Assembly (NCBI GenBank): GCA_037013495.1
Contig: CM072812.1
Location: forward strand, 75,809,840 to 75,873,839
Source: Hippophae tibetana
Lineage: Eukaryota > Streptophyta > Magnoliopsida > Rosales > Elaeagnaceae
Direction: 5' to 3'
DNA length: 64,000 bases
Below are positions 1 to 14,819 of the stretch, one piece after another (position 1 is the first letter of the stretch; the number at the start of each line of letters is the position of its first letter). The notes beneath the pieces were generated by a model. The model was not told the origin of the DNA. It did not search any database and saw nothing but the letters and a program-made list of their open reading frames with translations. The translations under genes were made by a program, and so were the position numbers.

Positions 1-147
1 CTGATGGACACTCTTGTTTCACCTCCTTCCTGTGACAGCATGACATGATATTTTCAAAGCTTGCTTTTGCTTGTGCTAGTTATTTCTTCAATCATTCCCA
101 TGTCTCCAAAATATAGGGTTTATTGATTTAAAAAAATTGATATTCAG
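1..147 (+). other. SDH1: SDH1 intron, possibly with the tail of the preceding exon
   Basis: The first bases read Leu-Met-Asp in frame 1, as expected just before the GSCQG segment of SDH1. The first ~31 bases may therefore be the end of the previous exon, with a donor near 32. The following residues do not match the family and no donor is convincing, so the join is unresolved. The rest is a T-rich intron ending in the acceptor at 146-147. Confidence 0.4.
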
Positions 148-3090
<2,943 letters not shown>

Positions 3091-3142
3091 GTAGTTGGTT
3101 GTTTTTAGATGAAATGGCTGATTATGTGATGGAAAAGGATGC

Positions 3143-3228
3143 AATAAACTTTAGTTAGATGCAGGTTTTTGCAAAAATAATTGTTGCTTTGATCTATTTT
3201 AAACCAATATAAATTAAGTGTCAATAAA
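3143..3228 (+). terminator. Candidate polyadenylation signals of SDH1
   Basis: Two AATAAA hexamers lie 53 and 133 bases after the SDH1 stop, at 3143-3148 and 3223-3228, in T-rich surroundings. Either could direct 3' end formation. Plant signals are loose, so the exact cleavage site cannot be read from the sequence. Confidence 0.4.
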
Positions 3229-3260
3229 TGTCACTCAAAGCTGATTGATTTCTTCCTTGC

Positions 3261-4400
3261 TGATTATTTAGTAATTTAAAATTGTATGCCTTGAACAGCA
3301 AACGAATTTCAGATAGCTGTCCCTTGGGTTTGAAGGAAGTTTTAGTTTCTGAATCCCTCTTGTATAACACCCACCGCCCTAAAAGGTCCGTCATTTTCTG
3401 GTTTGGTTACTTGTCTTGTTAACCTACCAACACGCGCGCACATACCCTCTCTCCATAATAATGATTTTGTTCAATATTTTAATAAATCTCCCATTACTAA
3501 ATCATTTTTTTAATTTATGTTATATTTTCTTTTAACTATATGTTATTTTTTGCATTTTTTAACGTTTAGTGTATTTTAATTTTAATATTATGAATTTTTT
3601 AATGAACTAAATATTATCTCTCCAATTATTTATCTCTCTTTAATTTTCTTTTATTTTTATATAATCCTAGCTGCTGTACTCTCCTCACTTTTCCAAAGTC
3701 TCCAAAGTAATATACTTTTATTTTCTACGAGTGAGGTTCTCTTTCTGTAATACAGAGGCTCCTCTTCGATAGATTAGCATTTCTCTTGTTTTTTTTTCAT
3801 TGCTTTAAATAAAAATGCATATTTTTATTTCTTCATCTGGATCTTGGTGTAAGTTCTTTTTCATTTAAATATTAATATAAGATAATTTATGTTATGTTTA
3901 TGCTTGTTTTACTTGTATAAAATTAAACGATATTAATAGATAATAAAAAGAATATAATTACAACAAATTATAATTAAAGATATATAATTAGAATAAAATA
4001 TAAATTAAAACACTATTTTTATATTTTAAATTTTTTAAAAAAGTGATAAGTAGTGTCGTATTATATTGACATAGGGGTGTCAAAAAGGCTGAGTCGGTCA
4101 AATACAATCCAATTCGTTAATTAGTGTGTTGTGTTAGCCCGTGGTTTATTTGTTAGCCGATTGTGTTGGTCTGTGACCAGTACATAGGTTGTGTCGTGCC
4201 TGTATACTTAATACGTGGGTTTTTCCGTGCTTTTGTCATGTTGTACTTGGTTTGTTGGGGGTTGTGCTTAACTTGTCAACATAATTTTTAGGAAAAAAAA
4301 TGCTATTTGTGTGTGCCAAAATCCCTCTCTCCCATGTATTAATGTTAGCTCTATTTTTTGAACCACGTTCACATTTTACAAAATATAGATATATTTATAC
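3261..4400. other. AT-rich intergenic DNA with one short GGGGTGTC-type repeat
   Basis: No coding potential is seen between SDH1 and the MITE. At about 4072-4270 there is a less AT-rich stretch beginning ATAGGGGTGTCAAAAAGGC and rich in GTGTTG and GTCGGT words. It resembles the short dispersed repeats found elsewhere in this window. The rest is A/T runs. Confidence 0.5.
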
Positions 4401-4410
4401 ATTTAATAAG

Positions 4411-4985
4411 TTAGATATTATAGAATTCATTTAGATTAAAATATTTGTGTTATTTAGTTTCTTAGATTAAAAATGGTATTATTTAGTCGTTTAATTTTAT
4501 AAAAAATGTTAATTAAAGATAAATTATATTATTTTAATAATTTTTGTTTAAAATATTATTATTTTGTATCAATAATTAAAACATGATTAAAATAATAATC
4601 ATTAAAAATAATTTAAATTTAAATTAATATGAATTATTTTAAGAAAAAATAAACAATAATAAAATTCAAACAAAAAATATTTAAATATATATTTAATTTT
4701 TAATAAAAATTAAAAATTAATAAAATATTAAAATAAAATAGTAATAATTAACAAATAAAAAAATTTGGGGAATTTAAATATTATTTATGACTTTACCATT
4801 ATTAAAGACTTATAATTAATCGCGTTTAATTATTTGACAAAAAAATCATTAAAATAATATAATTTATCCTTAATTTACATTTTTTATAAAGTTCGTGAAC
4901 TAAATGCAACCATTTCTAACTTATGTACTAAACAGTACAAATGATTTAATGTAAGAAACTTATATGGTATTTTTTTCTACATTAA
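4411..4985. mobile_element. MITE-like element with long terminal inverted repeats, copy 1
   Basis: The left ~130 bases, containing TTATTTAGTCGTTTAATTTT and ATAAATTATATTATTTTAAT, reappear as an imperfect reverse complement in the right ~140 bases. The centre is AT-rich and non-coding. A second copy in the same orientation lies at about 28290-28850 and shares the internal order of motifs. No transposase is encoded, so this is a non-autonomous foldback or MITE-type element. Superfamily and target duplication could not be settled and the ends are approximate. Confidence 0.6.
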
Positions 4986-4989
4986 TTTA

Positions 4990-5700
4990 TGTATAATTTA
5001 GTTTTGAACTAGCGTACCAGCCCAATCCTCCTGTGAATCTAAATGAGATAAATAATAAAAAATAGAAAATATGAAAGTAAATTAAAAAAAATGATATAGT
5101 AAATATTTGAAATTGACCCATTATGGTTACAATATAGATGAGATGATATCTATATAGAATGACACACTATTATACAATGAGTCTATTAGAGACTAAATAA
5201 GATATGAGATTACATAGATATCTCATTTTACATCTCTATTTTTATAATATTTACATATTTTTGCTAATTTTGCAAGAAGATTAAGTATTTTAGTAGCTAA
5301 ATATAACTTGAAAATCTATTTAAAGGAAAAAATTGTAGTATTATATTATTATGTATAAATGAGCATTTTAATTTAATAATTTTTAGAATTAGACACATAT
5401 AGTACCATTCATTATAAAAGTTAGGCATTATAATGTAAAAAATAATTATTTTTATGAGATCATAATTACTTAATTTTAATACTTTTGATAGACTAAAATA
5501 TTCATTTTAATAATTATGGTACTAAAAATATACTTATTTTTAATAATAATAAGATTAATAGCATTTAATACATAAAATAGGTAATATTAATTTAAAAAAG
5601 GTAACTTTATTATTAGTATTCATTATTTTATAATATATTTCTTTATATTATTAGTTATAATACAAACACACATAATATAATAAAAATGTATTACCTTTAT
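4990..5700. other. AT-rich intergenic DNA
   Basis: Low-complexity A/T sequence with no open frame of note and no recognisable domain. Confidence 0.5.
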
Positions 5701-5702
5701 AT

Positions 5703-5880
5703 TATGGGTGTCTAAAAACCAGACCAAATTGAATTAAATTAAAAAATTGGATAAGACCGAACAGTTTTTATAAATCACATGATTCGATTCTATTTGTATT
5801 AATTGAAACTATTTTTCAAACGATTCGATTCGATTATATTAATTTTTAAACCGATCAGATTGGATCAGATCGTTATTAAT
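5703..5880. repeat. Short dispersed repeat with GATTCGATT/GATCAGAT motifs
   Basis: It begins GGGTGTCTAAAAACCAGACC and continues with repeated GATTCGATTC and GATCAGATTGGATCAGATC words. It is similar in style to stretches at about 4072, 54290, 54960 and 60296. These look like one class of short non-coding repeat with nucleotide-poor, name-like motifs. The class was not identified. Confidence 0.45.
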
Positions 5881-6637
5881 AATATATTAAAAAATTGTTT
5901 TAAATAATATATTATATAATGTAAATCTATGGTTGAACCATATCCCATATTCAAAACTCTATCTACCACTACTACAACCGCGTCAACAAATTCGTCGAAT
6001 GATGATCCGAGTAAGAAGATCTGAAAGCGTTACACCATCACCAAGTCCAGAGAGAGTTGGATTAACCCTAAGCACGAAAAGTTCCTCGAAGTCCTTCAAT
6101 TGTAATTTTTTTTATAATTTCAACAATTTTATACTAATACTCCAATGATGCGTATAATTACTTAATTAATTTATATAAATTTTTATTTTTACGTTATTTT
6201 TTGAAGTATAGGATTTTTTTATCAACTACGATTTTTTTAGAATTTCCAAATTGGGTTCAATTATTTGGACTTAGATTTTGTTGCTTAAACACGTAAGGAA
6301 ATAAAAAAAATTTAAAAGAAAAAAACACGATGCTTATGAATAATTTGATGATGTTATGTCAATGTTAGGTATGGTTACAATGTGATGCTTTTTAATGGAG
6401 TCAATTTGTTAAGAGAAATTAGAGGGATGTGATTAAAAGTTCTTGAAGACCGAGATGAATTTGTATAATATGTCTATTAAAAAATATTTAAAAAGATAAT
6501 AATCATATCATTGAAAATCGTTAACTAAATTATATTATATCGTTTTATTATAACATTTTTATTAATTAAATAATCATGTCTAATTTAATTAATTTTTTTT
6601 ACTAAAAATTAGAATTAATAGGACAAGTACATCTCAA
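5881..6637. other. AT-rich intergenic DNA upstream of LSM5
   Basis: This contains one short open frame (5933-6148) with no family resemblance, followed by A/T-rich sequence. No gene is supported. Confidence 0.5.
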
Positions 6638-6812
6638 CATTCTCTCTCTCTCTCTCTTTTGCTTTAGTTGTATGGCGCTAGGGAGATCTCTATTTAAAAA
6701 AACTGGGGGAGGGATTGGTAATTACCCTGCTAAGTAATGTAGCAGCGCAAACACGTGAGAACAGAGAACCAGACCCAGCAAGACGTTGCTCCAAAGACAC
6801 CCTCCGGTTCCA
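6638..6812 (+). promoter_or_regulatory. LSM5 proximal promoter and 5' UTR
   Basis: A CT dinucleotide run (about 6640-6657) is followed by CTATTTAAAAAA at about 6690, a plausible TATA-like box about 120 bases before the LSM5 ATG. The sequence becomes less AT-rich towards the start codon, which sits in the context CCAATGGC. CT-rich runs near plant transcription starts are common. The start site itself is inferred. Confidence 0.45.
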
Positions 6813-9800
6813 ATGGCTAGCAATCCATCGCAGCTACTTCCATCTGGTTCACAACTCTGCCTATCTTTCATGAATCCTCTTCTTACTCTCCTTTTCATTT
6901 TGGTAAATGGAAGCTTCAATCTGAATATTGAATTTTCTTTTCTTTTCTGGTGGTGGATAATGCGCAGAGTTAATAGACCGTTGCATAGGGTCGAAAATTT
7001 GGGTGATTATGAAGGGAGATAAGGAACTCGTTGGTACGCTTAGGGGCTTCGATGTCTACGTCAACATGGTCCTCGAAGACGTCACTGAATAGTACGGTTA
7101 TTCACTTTCTCTTGTAGTTGACAACCCTAAATGCATATGGTTTAGGTTTTAACTTTCCCCTCCTTTAACTCTGAATCACTTGTGTTTTAATTTTTTCTTA
7201 GCTATTTGATTGTATGAAATTGAAAGTATTGATCCTATTTCAAGCTTTATACATTGGAGAAGTCCAAATTGTTACATTGGAAAACGTTTGGAAGTCCCCT
7301 GCTTCACTAAAAAGGTACATATTAGTCTATTGTTTTATGATATTACCAGTTAATCCCCAATTTCTTTAAAAGATGCACATTAAGTTAATTTTACTTTATT
7401 ACATAAAATAGTCATTTTTCTAGCCTATTTTAAAAAAAAAATCCCTACACCAACTACAAATTTGCATACTGTGTTGTACTTACATCACTTATATGGTTCT
7501 ATGTGACAAAGTTATCAAGAAAAATGAATCATTTCACTATTTTTTAAGATAATTATGTTAGGACACAGTAGGTAAAAATAAAATAAATTCAGCAGGATAA
7601 AATAATGACACCGATAATTTAACGTGGTTCATCATTTAATTTGGACAACGTTTACAGGACAAACTTCGAAAAATATTTCTTCCACTAATAAAATTAATGT
7701 GTACAAAGTGAGACAATACAATAAATTAAGATAAATTCAAAATAATGACATACAAATGTTTTCCAAACACACTATTTTGTCACTCTATTCTTAGAAAAAT
7801 ATCCCAAATATTTTTGTAAAATATTCTCTTTTACTCACACACAATACTATTTTTCATCAAAAGAAATTGTTCCTTTGACTTTGTTTTTCTTCTCTTCTTT
7901 GGTGTCTCTCTCTAAGGCAAAAACATTGCCTATCCTTTATGTGGCCAAAAATTAGTCACGTAGTTGACCAAATTTTAACACAATATATATATATATTATA
8001 TTTTATTTGATGAATTTATCAAATGTGGTTACATCTAAATTTTTTATTTTCTTCTCCTTCCATGTGGGCAGGACTTACAAATCTCCTCATCCCTACTATA
8101 TGGAAGACTCTACCAATCCAACAACTAAACGACAGTATTCAAAATTCTGTCTTGTGAGAATTTTATCAACATGTTTGATCCATTTTCATCTGTATGGATC
8201 TTCTCAAGCTGTAGTAACTTATTTTCCATTACATTCATAATTTAATGATATCTCACATCAATATGTTTTGATCTCGAATGAAAGGAGTCATTCTTTCCAA
8301 GGTGGATAACACTCTGACTATCACAAAATAACTGGTAACTGTATTGCTATAACCCAAGTTCTTTGAAGAACTTTTTCATCCATAGTAACTCTGTACATGT
8401 TTCTGTTGATGTTATAAACTCTGTTTTTATAGTGAACAGTGCAACACATTTTTGTAACTTTAACTGCCATGACACATTTCTCCCTGCAAATATAATCAGG
8501 TAGCCTGAAGTGGATTTTCTAAAATCCACATTGCTAGCCATATCTGCATCTGTGTATCCAACTAACACAGGTTTGTTATTTCCAAAACATGGGTATATTT
8601 TGGGAGAATTTCGAAGATACCTGAAAATTCATTTCACTGTAGCCCAATGTTCCTTTCTAAAATTTGGAAGGAATTTACTCACAATTCCAACTACATGAGC
8701 GATATCTGGCCGTGTACAAACCATGACATATATCAGACTTTTAATTGTTGAAGCATATGAAACCTTTCCCATCTCTTCCTTCTCTTTGTCTGGGTTCTGC
8801 TTAGAACTTAGCTTAAAGTGATTAGCAAGAGGACAACTAATCATTTTAGCCTTGTCTATATGAAATCTCTGAAGTACTTTCTTTAATGTACTTTTCCTAT
8901 GACAATCATGATTTCTTGGCGCCTCTGTCTCTAATAATACTCATGCCAAGAATCTGCTTTACTGGCTTTAATTCTTTTATGGCAAAAGACTTACTCAATT
9001 GCTTTTTCAAGTTGTTGATTCTGGAAATATTTCGGCCAACAATCAACATATCTTCTACATAAAGCAAAAGAATTAATGAAATCATCATCAGAGAATTTCT
9101 ACACAAAAGCACAATGGTCTGAAGTAGTATTTTTGTAGCCTTGCTCCTCTATAACAGACTCAAACTTTTTGTACCATTGTCTCGGTGCTTATTTTAAGCC
9201 GTAGAGGCTTTTCTTCAATTTGAAAACATAATCCTCTTTTTCCTAAAGCTTGAAATCCTCCATATGCTCCATGTATATCTCTCCTTCCAAGCCATCATGT
9301 AGGAAGGCAGTTTTGACATTCATTTGCTCAACCACTAGATCTTAAAATCTATATCCAAATTGATCTTGACCATAGCCAGTAAAAATACACTGTCTTATCT
9401 TGGCATCAAGTTTGGATCTCTCATCCTTAGGGATATGAACACTCGTAGATGATCATAAGAAACATCCTTTCATGACCACACTTTATCTGAAACATCCATC
9501 TGGAGAGGAGTACAGGGTGAAAGATTCAACACACGTGCAATTGTGAGTATGACTTCACCCCAGAAAGTTTTATGCAATTTTGCATGTGAGAGTAGACATC
9601 TGACTCTCTCCATCAAAGTTTTGTTCATCCTCTCAGCTAAGCCATTCAACTGTAGTGTCTTTAGAGGTGTCATCTGATGTCGAATACCATGCTTTTGGCA
9701 GTAAGCATGAAAAGGTCCCGTGTATTCTCCACCATTGTTTGTCTGAATGCATTTCAGCTTCTTTCCAGTTTGTCTTTCAACTGAGGCATGAAATTCTTTG

Positions 9801-12800
9801 AAGACGTCTAACACCTGATCCTTTGTCTTCAAAAGATATACTCATATCTTCCTTGAATGATCATCAATGAAAGTCACAAAATATTGAGCACTATCAAGTG
9901 ATTTTGGCATTGGTCCACACAAATATGAATGAATCAAATTTAAAATATTATTTATTTTGAAAGGACGGGAACTCTTGATAGCGACTCTGTTTTTCTTTCC
10001 TGCTAGACAATTAACGCATTTCTCCAAATGTACTTCATTCATTTTGGACAGTATCTTCTTTCTGGCTAGACTTGTCATACCTTTTTCACCCATGTGACTG
10101 AGTCTCCTATGCCATAATTCGGTTGCACTGTCTTTCTCCATGGCATTTACTTTATCGGTGGAGAGCTTTGCTTGCATTATATACAAAGTTTTATGCTTCT
10201 CACCTCTAGCCACTACTAAGAAGCCTTTTGTAAGTTTCCACTTGTCATAAACGAAAGAGATGCAATATCCTTTATTTACAAGTTTGCGTACAAAGATCAA
10301 ATTCAGGCGCATATCTGAAATATGCTTGACATCCTTCAGAAATAGTATGGTTCTATTCTCTGTTTCCAAGCAAACATCTCCTCTGCCAACAACTTTTGAC
10401 ATGCCTTCATTTTCCATTCTAACAAAACCAAAACTTTCAGGTGTGTATGATGAGAAAAATTCTCCACGAGATGTAGCGTGAATTATAGCACCACTATCAA
10501 TCACCCAACTGGTTTTGTGTGATGCAAGATTGACAAAATCTTCATCATAAACGATATTGAACTCGTCTATGATATTTGTTTGCTCATCATCACTGCTATC
10601 GTCTTTCTTCACTACTTTGCCTTTGTTCATTTCCTATTCTTTCTTGAACAACCGAAAAAATTTCTTGATGTGACTCTTCCATATTTGTTTGATTTGCCTA
10701 TGCTTTTGTCTTTGGGTTTATGTTCTCTATACTGTTTTATTCCTCTGGATTCTGTGATAAGGGCTTGTGTTTCTGAATCTTTCTCTTTGTTTTGTTTCTC
10801 ATATGACAACAAGGCTTTTACAATAACTTCAAACTCCATCTTGTCTTACACATAAGTTAGAGTTGTAAGATAATTATATGATGAGGGTAGTGATGCTAGC
10901 AACATCACAACTTTTTCTTCATCGTCGAAACTCACATTGAATCTTGCTAAGTGAGAAAGCTTGCTATTGAAATCGCTAACGTGCTACATCACGCTCATAT
11001 TATCTTCCTTATTTGATATAGTTCCTTCCACAAATAAAATTTATTGGCAAGGTTCTTTGACATGTACACATTTTTTAGAGTCTTTCATGTTTCTTTTGCA
11101 ATTTTTTGATTTAATATTTTGCAAGACATTGTCTGAGGGATTTAGACGGATTGTACTAGTTGCAATCTCATCTATCTCCTCCCACTATTTCTTGGTGACG
11201 GTTGTTACCTTCTTTTCTTTCCCTAACGTCTTATGGATCTTCTGTTGAATGAAAATATCTTTCATTCTCCTTTGTCATAAAGAGAAATTATTATTTCCAT
11301 TAAATTTCTCAATATTTACCTTTTGACTTGATATTTTTTTTTGTTGTGTATTTGTTTTTACAAATAAATACATCCTGGACCTAATAAAATCTTTTCTGAT
11401 CCAAGTTGTTGGGGCACAGTAGGTAAAAATTCAACATGGTAAAATAATGACACCGATAATTTAACGTGGTTTACCCTTTAATTTGTACTACGTTCACGAG
11501 ACAAATTTCGAAAAATATTTCGTCTACTAATAAAATTAATGGGTACAAAGTAAGAGATAATATAAAAAATTAAGATAAATCTAAAATAGTAACACACAAG
11601 TGTTTCCCAAACTCATTATTTTTTCACTCTCCTCTAAGAAAAATATCTCAAATAGTTTCTAAAATATTCTCTCCTACTCTCACACACAATACTATTTTTC
11701 ATCAAAAGAAACTGTTCCTTTGGTTTTGCTTTTCTTCCAAGGCAAAAACATTGTCTATTTATAAGAAAAATTGTTTATATCTTATGTAGCTAGAGATTTG
11801 CCACGTAACTGACCAAATTTTAGCCACAAAAATATATTTTTTTTATTTGATGAATTTATCAAATGTGATTACACATAAAAAATTTGTTTTCTTCCCCTTC
11901 CACGTGGACGAGACCTACAAATTCTACCATTGTCATTATATAAGTGATTTACTTGCAAAAGTATGTACAAATTTTACTTAGTATTTCTCATTTTAGTAAA
12001 TGATAACACATACACTTGATTAAATAAAGAAATTGAATTTATATGTACCTTTTCGTAAAATAGGGGACTAAATTATAAGTTTTTTTTTTTACGAAGAAAG
12101 GGAGTTAGACATCCCCCACCCCATTGTTACATTCACAATTTATTTGTCATGCTGTCACTAGCAAAGGCTTTTATGCTTGCCATAATGTATAGTATATCTG
12201 ATATAAATTTTTGAAATTAAAGTGGTATCAATTGATTTGCTGGAATGTCATTATTATTCATGCTTTTGTGATGAATTTAAAGGAAATCAATTGATTGATG
12301 TTGTTGTCTGGTTCTAGCTTTTTATTGTTAGGTCCAGTCCCTTCTTTCTGGGATGTTTTTGAGAGTAAATAATGTTGTTTCATGTTTATCTTTCTTTTCT
12401 TAGATTTATTCCTCCCATAATTTTCTCCCTGGTTGAATATTTGAATCCATTTGAGCAGAAATTGGTCCAAAATTGCTGATTTTCGTTATGTTCAGATTGT
12501 ATACGAGTTATGCCTCTATTTAAGGTTGTACATGATTTATTTGTAGTCTTTACATGCAATTTTGCGACATTTTCAGTCAAAAGTTCAAAAATACTCTATT
12601 TAGTACTTGGACTGCTTTTTGATACTTTCATGTATTTTTCTCCCCTTTACGATAGTGTTAAATTTGGGGCAGCTGGTGTAGTTATGTGCTGCTTAAATGC
12701 AACTCTCTTTACTTAACAGTACCCAAGAAAATTGCATGACCATTTTGCTCTCATTCACGCCAGTTGACTGCTAGCCTATGGACAAGTTTTACTGCAAGTT

Positions 12801-14123
12801 ATATTCACATCATCTATGATCAAAGTTGCATCCCAATTCCCACATACCTTTGCACCATTTAAGAAAAGCAATTTCATGATTTGAGCCCTAGCTAATGATG
12901 AGAACACTTCTTTAAGAATTATCCACATATGAGCAGCTGTAGGCGAAGATGATTCATAGATTTAAAACATCCCCTTAGTAACAGAATTGTAAATCCAATT
13001 CTTAAAGAAGATTATTTCTCGAATTCCAGATGGAAAATTCAGAGTTCAGAACTGTGTTTCCAGACGCAATGGCTGAGCTAAGTAGTTGTTTTTTGCAAAT
13101 AAGAAATTTTGTACGATCAAGTTTAACAGATATCATAGGACTATTAGGCAATGAAGAAACTGCACTAGTAGCTATTGCTGAAAACTGTGATGTATGTGAG
13201 TCAAGAGAGAAATGTTTTTGCAGCTGATACAATAGGTGTTACATGATCTACCATGGAAGCTTGATCTTGCTTTGTTGTGTGCTCTGATACCAAACAAGAA
13301 ATCACTATTGACTGAGAGAGTTAAATTCTTGAGTTCTTGACGAACAAGTAACCGAGAGAGAAAATGAATTAATTAGATAACTAATCTGTACACTTGCAAT
13401 ATTTATACTACCACAAGTGTGATAGCCTGTTCACGTGGAAGAGCCTAACAGATTATTCCTCAACTAATAATGTTACATGGTTATAGGTAGCTCTACTACT
13501 ATACACACCCAACTACAAGTAGTAGCCTACACCTACATACAAATCACATACACTTCATTACTATCTATAATTTTACCTGTCCTTTTGTGTCCTAGTAGGC
13601 ATTCATGCCTATTTGAGTTATCCATTCAGAACAACCTTTCTTGGCTGCTTCACCGTAAACAAAGTTACAAATAAGTGTACTCTTCTTTCTTTATCGCTTT
13701 ATAGTGTGTGCATATGTTTCCATGTTTTCCCATGATGACAAGTCCATGTTTATTTACTAATGCCGAATTTGTTTTCTACTCATCTTTTTAAATCGCAGTG
13801 AAATCACTGCTGAAAGAAGAAGGATAACCAAACTTGACCAGATTTTGTTGAATGGAAACAACATTGCTATTGTAAGTAATAAACATCGTAGGCTGTTTTT
13901 ATCTCCATAAATATGGACAGATGGTTTGCACGACAAATTCCAGAGTCTTAGATATATAGCATGTTTATGTGAAAAATATTACTAGCTTTGAAAGAAGTTT
14001 CCGACAAGCCTTTAGTTCGTTTGCATCTCACAAAAATAGATAGATGAACAATATCTAAATATCTGAATCACTTTATGATAATTTTTGCAGCTTGTCCCCG
14101 GTGGTTCACCTGAAACAGAGTGA
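6813..14123 (+). CDS. LSM5: Sm-like protein LSm5 (four exons, intron 2 of 6.7 kb)
   Basis: Exons are 6813-6846, 6968-7091, 13799-13871 and 14091-14123 (TGA). They splice in phase at GT-AG sites into 87 residues, the normal length for plant LSm5 (SAD1 in Arabidopsis). The protein opens [17 protein letters not shown], carries the Sm1 motif around [19 protein letters not shown], then the Sm2 motif [15 protein letters not shown]. LSm5 is part of the heptameric LSm1-7 ring (cytoplasmic mRNA decapping and decay) and the LSm2-8 ring (nuclear U6 snRNA stability and splicing). Compared with the usual EITAEGRR, this copy reads EITAERRR. Intron 2 (7092-13798) is 6707 bp because it contains one near-complete copia element and a second copia fragment, both antisense to the gene. 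Intact exons and splice sites suggest the gene still works if that intron is removed efficiently. Confidence 0.95.
7556..8089 (-). repeat. 3' LTR of the LSM5-intron copia element
   Basis: It starts TGTTAGGACACAGTAGG and ends near CTCCTCA on the + strand. It aligns along its length with 11407-11929, including GACACCGATAATTTAACGTG and AAAATATTTCTTCCACTAAT, with many substitutions and small indels. Confidence 0.85.
8347..9338 (-). pseudogene. copia reverse transcriptase / RNase H remnant
   Basis: Read on the - strand, this gives the RT motif region [16 protein letters not shown], then KSLYGLK, a catalytic loop reading YVEDM where the family has YVDDM, then [19 protein letters not shown], and finally RNase H with [10 protein letters not shown] and KSTSGYL. 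Several in-frame stops and frame changes separate these blocks. The Asp-to-Glu change in the catalytic loop would be damaging in itself. The N-terminal part of the RT domain is missing because of the deletion near 9338. Confidence 0.85.
9339..10630 (-). pseudogene. copia protease / integrase remnant
   Basis: The frame at 9842-10630 starts with a serine/aspartate-rich stretch, then [12 protein letters not shown] (the copia protease DSG motif), the pre-integrase [13 protein letters not shown] with CVNCLAGK (the HHCC zinc-binding site) and the start of the core at [12 protein letters not shown]. The frame 9470-9832 continues the core with [21 protein letters not shown] and [18 protein letters not shown]. 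The two frames are separated by stop or frame changes. The C-terminal part near 9345-9470 ends at a match to the FGYRLWDP-like segment and then jumps directly into RT. Confidence 0.88.
10631..11395 (-). pseudogene. copia gag remnant
   Basis: On the - strand the sequence reads [19 protein letters not shown] and [19 protein letters not shown] after ignoring a stop, which is the usual gag (UBN2-type) pattern. It is followed by a basic stretch with [21 protein letters not shown] zinc-knuckle remnant lies near the end. Stops interrupt it in several places. Confidence 0.75.
11407..11929 (-). repeat. 5' LTR of the LSM5-intron copia element
   Basis: It starts TGTTGGGGCACAGTAGG and ends near TTCTACCA on the + strand. 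It is the right-hand partner of 7556-8089, and on the - strand the primer-binding site follows immediately at 11406 downwards. Confidence 0.85.
12740..13460 (-). mobile_element. Second copia fragment (5' LTR plus gag start) in LSM5 intron 2
   Basis: At about 13275-13292 the + strand reads GTGCTCTGATACCAAAC, the reverse complement of the TGGTATCAGAGC primer-binding site typical of plant copia elements. To its right lies LTR-like DNA with a TATA-like TATAAATATTG on the - strand near 13390-13410. To its left a - strand frame (13002-13232) reads [19 protein letters not shown], matching the usual start of copia gag. Only gag and one LTR are recognisable; no partner LTR was found. The outer limits are estimates. 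Confidence 0.75.
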
Positions 14124-14819
14124 GAGAGTAGCAGACCCATGATGTGCTCTTTCTTTTATAAGAAACGGTATTCTACTAGTTCTATATGGTGAATGGTTTT
14201 TTCATGTCTTGTATTATTACCATGCAATGAGCTGTACTGTACAGCGTCTGAATTTAACGGGTTGAATTTGTAATTTGTGAGATATGACTCTTTGATAGGT
14301 TCTGCCATGGTAATGCTAATTGATAATTTGATATATCAAAATGGTGCCATAATGGTGCCAGCTATAGTATATATATGATTGAAACCGTATCTTCAACTTC
14401 TATTTCTCCAACCAGTTAAACTCGTTCAAAAGCTTTAGTTTCGTGAAAGAGGATAGTTTTTTTTTTTTTGATATATTGTCCTTATTAAGTACCTCTTAGA
14501 GAAAGATAAACACAAAGTCGATTCGTACCTAGGAATAATGTTGTGTTACTTGTAACCCAACAATAAATGTGAGTCATGTCTTACCATAAAAATAAAAAAT
14601 AAACGTGGGTTATGTATTTGAGTCCCTCTCTTAAATAGTATCCTCTTTGTAGTATTTAGTTGTGTTTTTTTATTATCTAAATTTACATATTTTTAATATT
14701 TTAAAAATTCTTGTTTTTAATCTATTTATTTATTTATTTATTTATAATTATAATAATATGAAAATAATATTTGTATCAACACAAAATAATTAATACTTAA
14801 TTTTAACACGAATAAGATT
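14124..14819. other. LSM5 3' UTR and intergenic DNA
   Basis: The first ~170 bases after the stop are probably 3' UTR. Then comes AT-rich sequence including an (ATTT)n microsatellite at about 14724-14744. No gene is seen. Confidence 0.5.

Larger units (their letters stand above)
7556..11929 (-). mobile_element. Degenerate Ty1/copia retrotransposon in LSM5 intron 2
   Basis: Two similar direct repeats (7556-8089 and 11407-11929) flank a 3.3-kb interior that reads gag, protease, integrase, RT, RNase H on the - strand, the copia order. The primer-binding region next to the right LTR reads ACTTGGATCAGA on the - strand, a degraded match to the initiator-Met type usual in copia. On the + strand, a pyrimidine-rich tract next to the left LTR fits a polypurine tract. 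All frames are broken and part of the interior is deleted. No clear 5-bp target duplication remains (AATTA on the left, TTGTC on the right). LTR differences are numerous by eye, so the insertion is old. Confidence 0.9.

Noticed and set aside
5933..6148. 71-codon + strand frame
   Set aside because: No domain or family resemblance, and it lies in AT-rich DNA upstream of LSM5.
6786..7022. 78-codon + strand frame at the LSM5 start
   Set aside because: It reads through LSM5 intron 1 in the wrong frame; the spliced LSM5 product explains the sequence.
8510..8698. + strand frames over the LSM5-intron copia, including 10260-10481, 10580-10855 and 10961-11248
   Set aside because: They are reverse-strand shadows of gag, integrase and RT.
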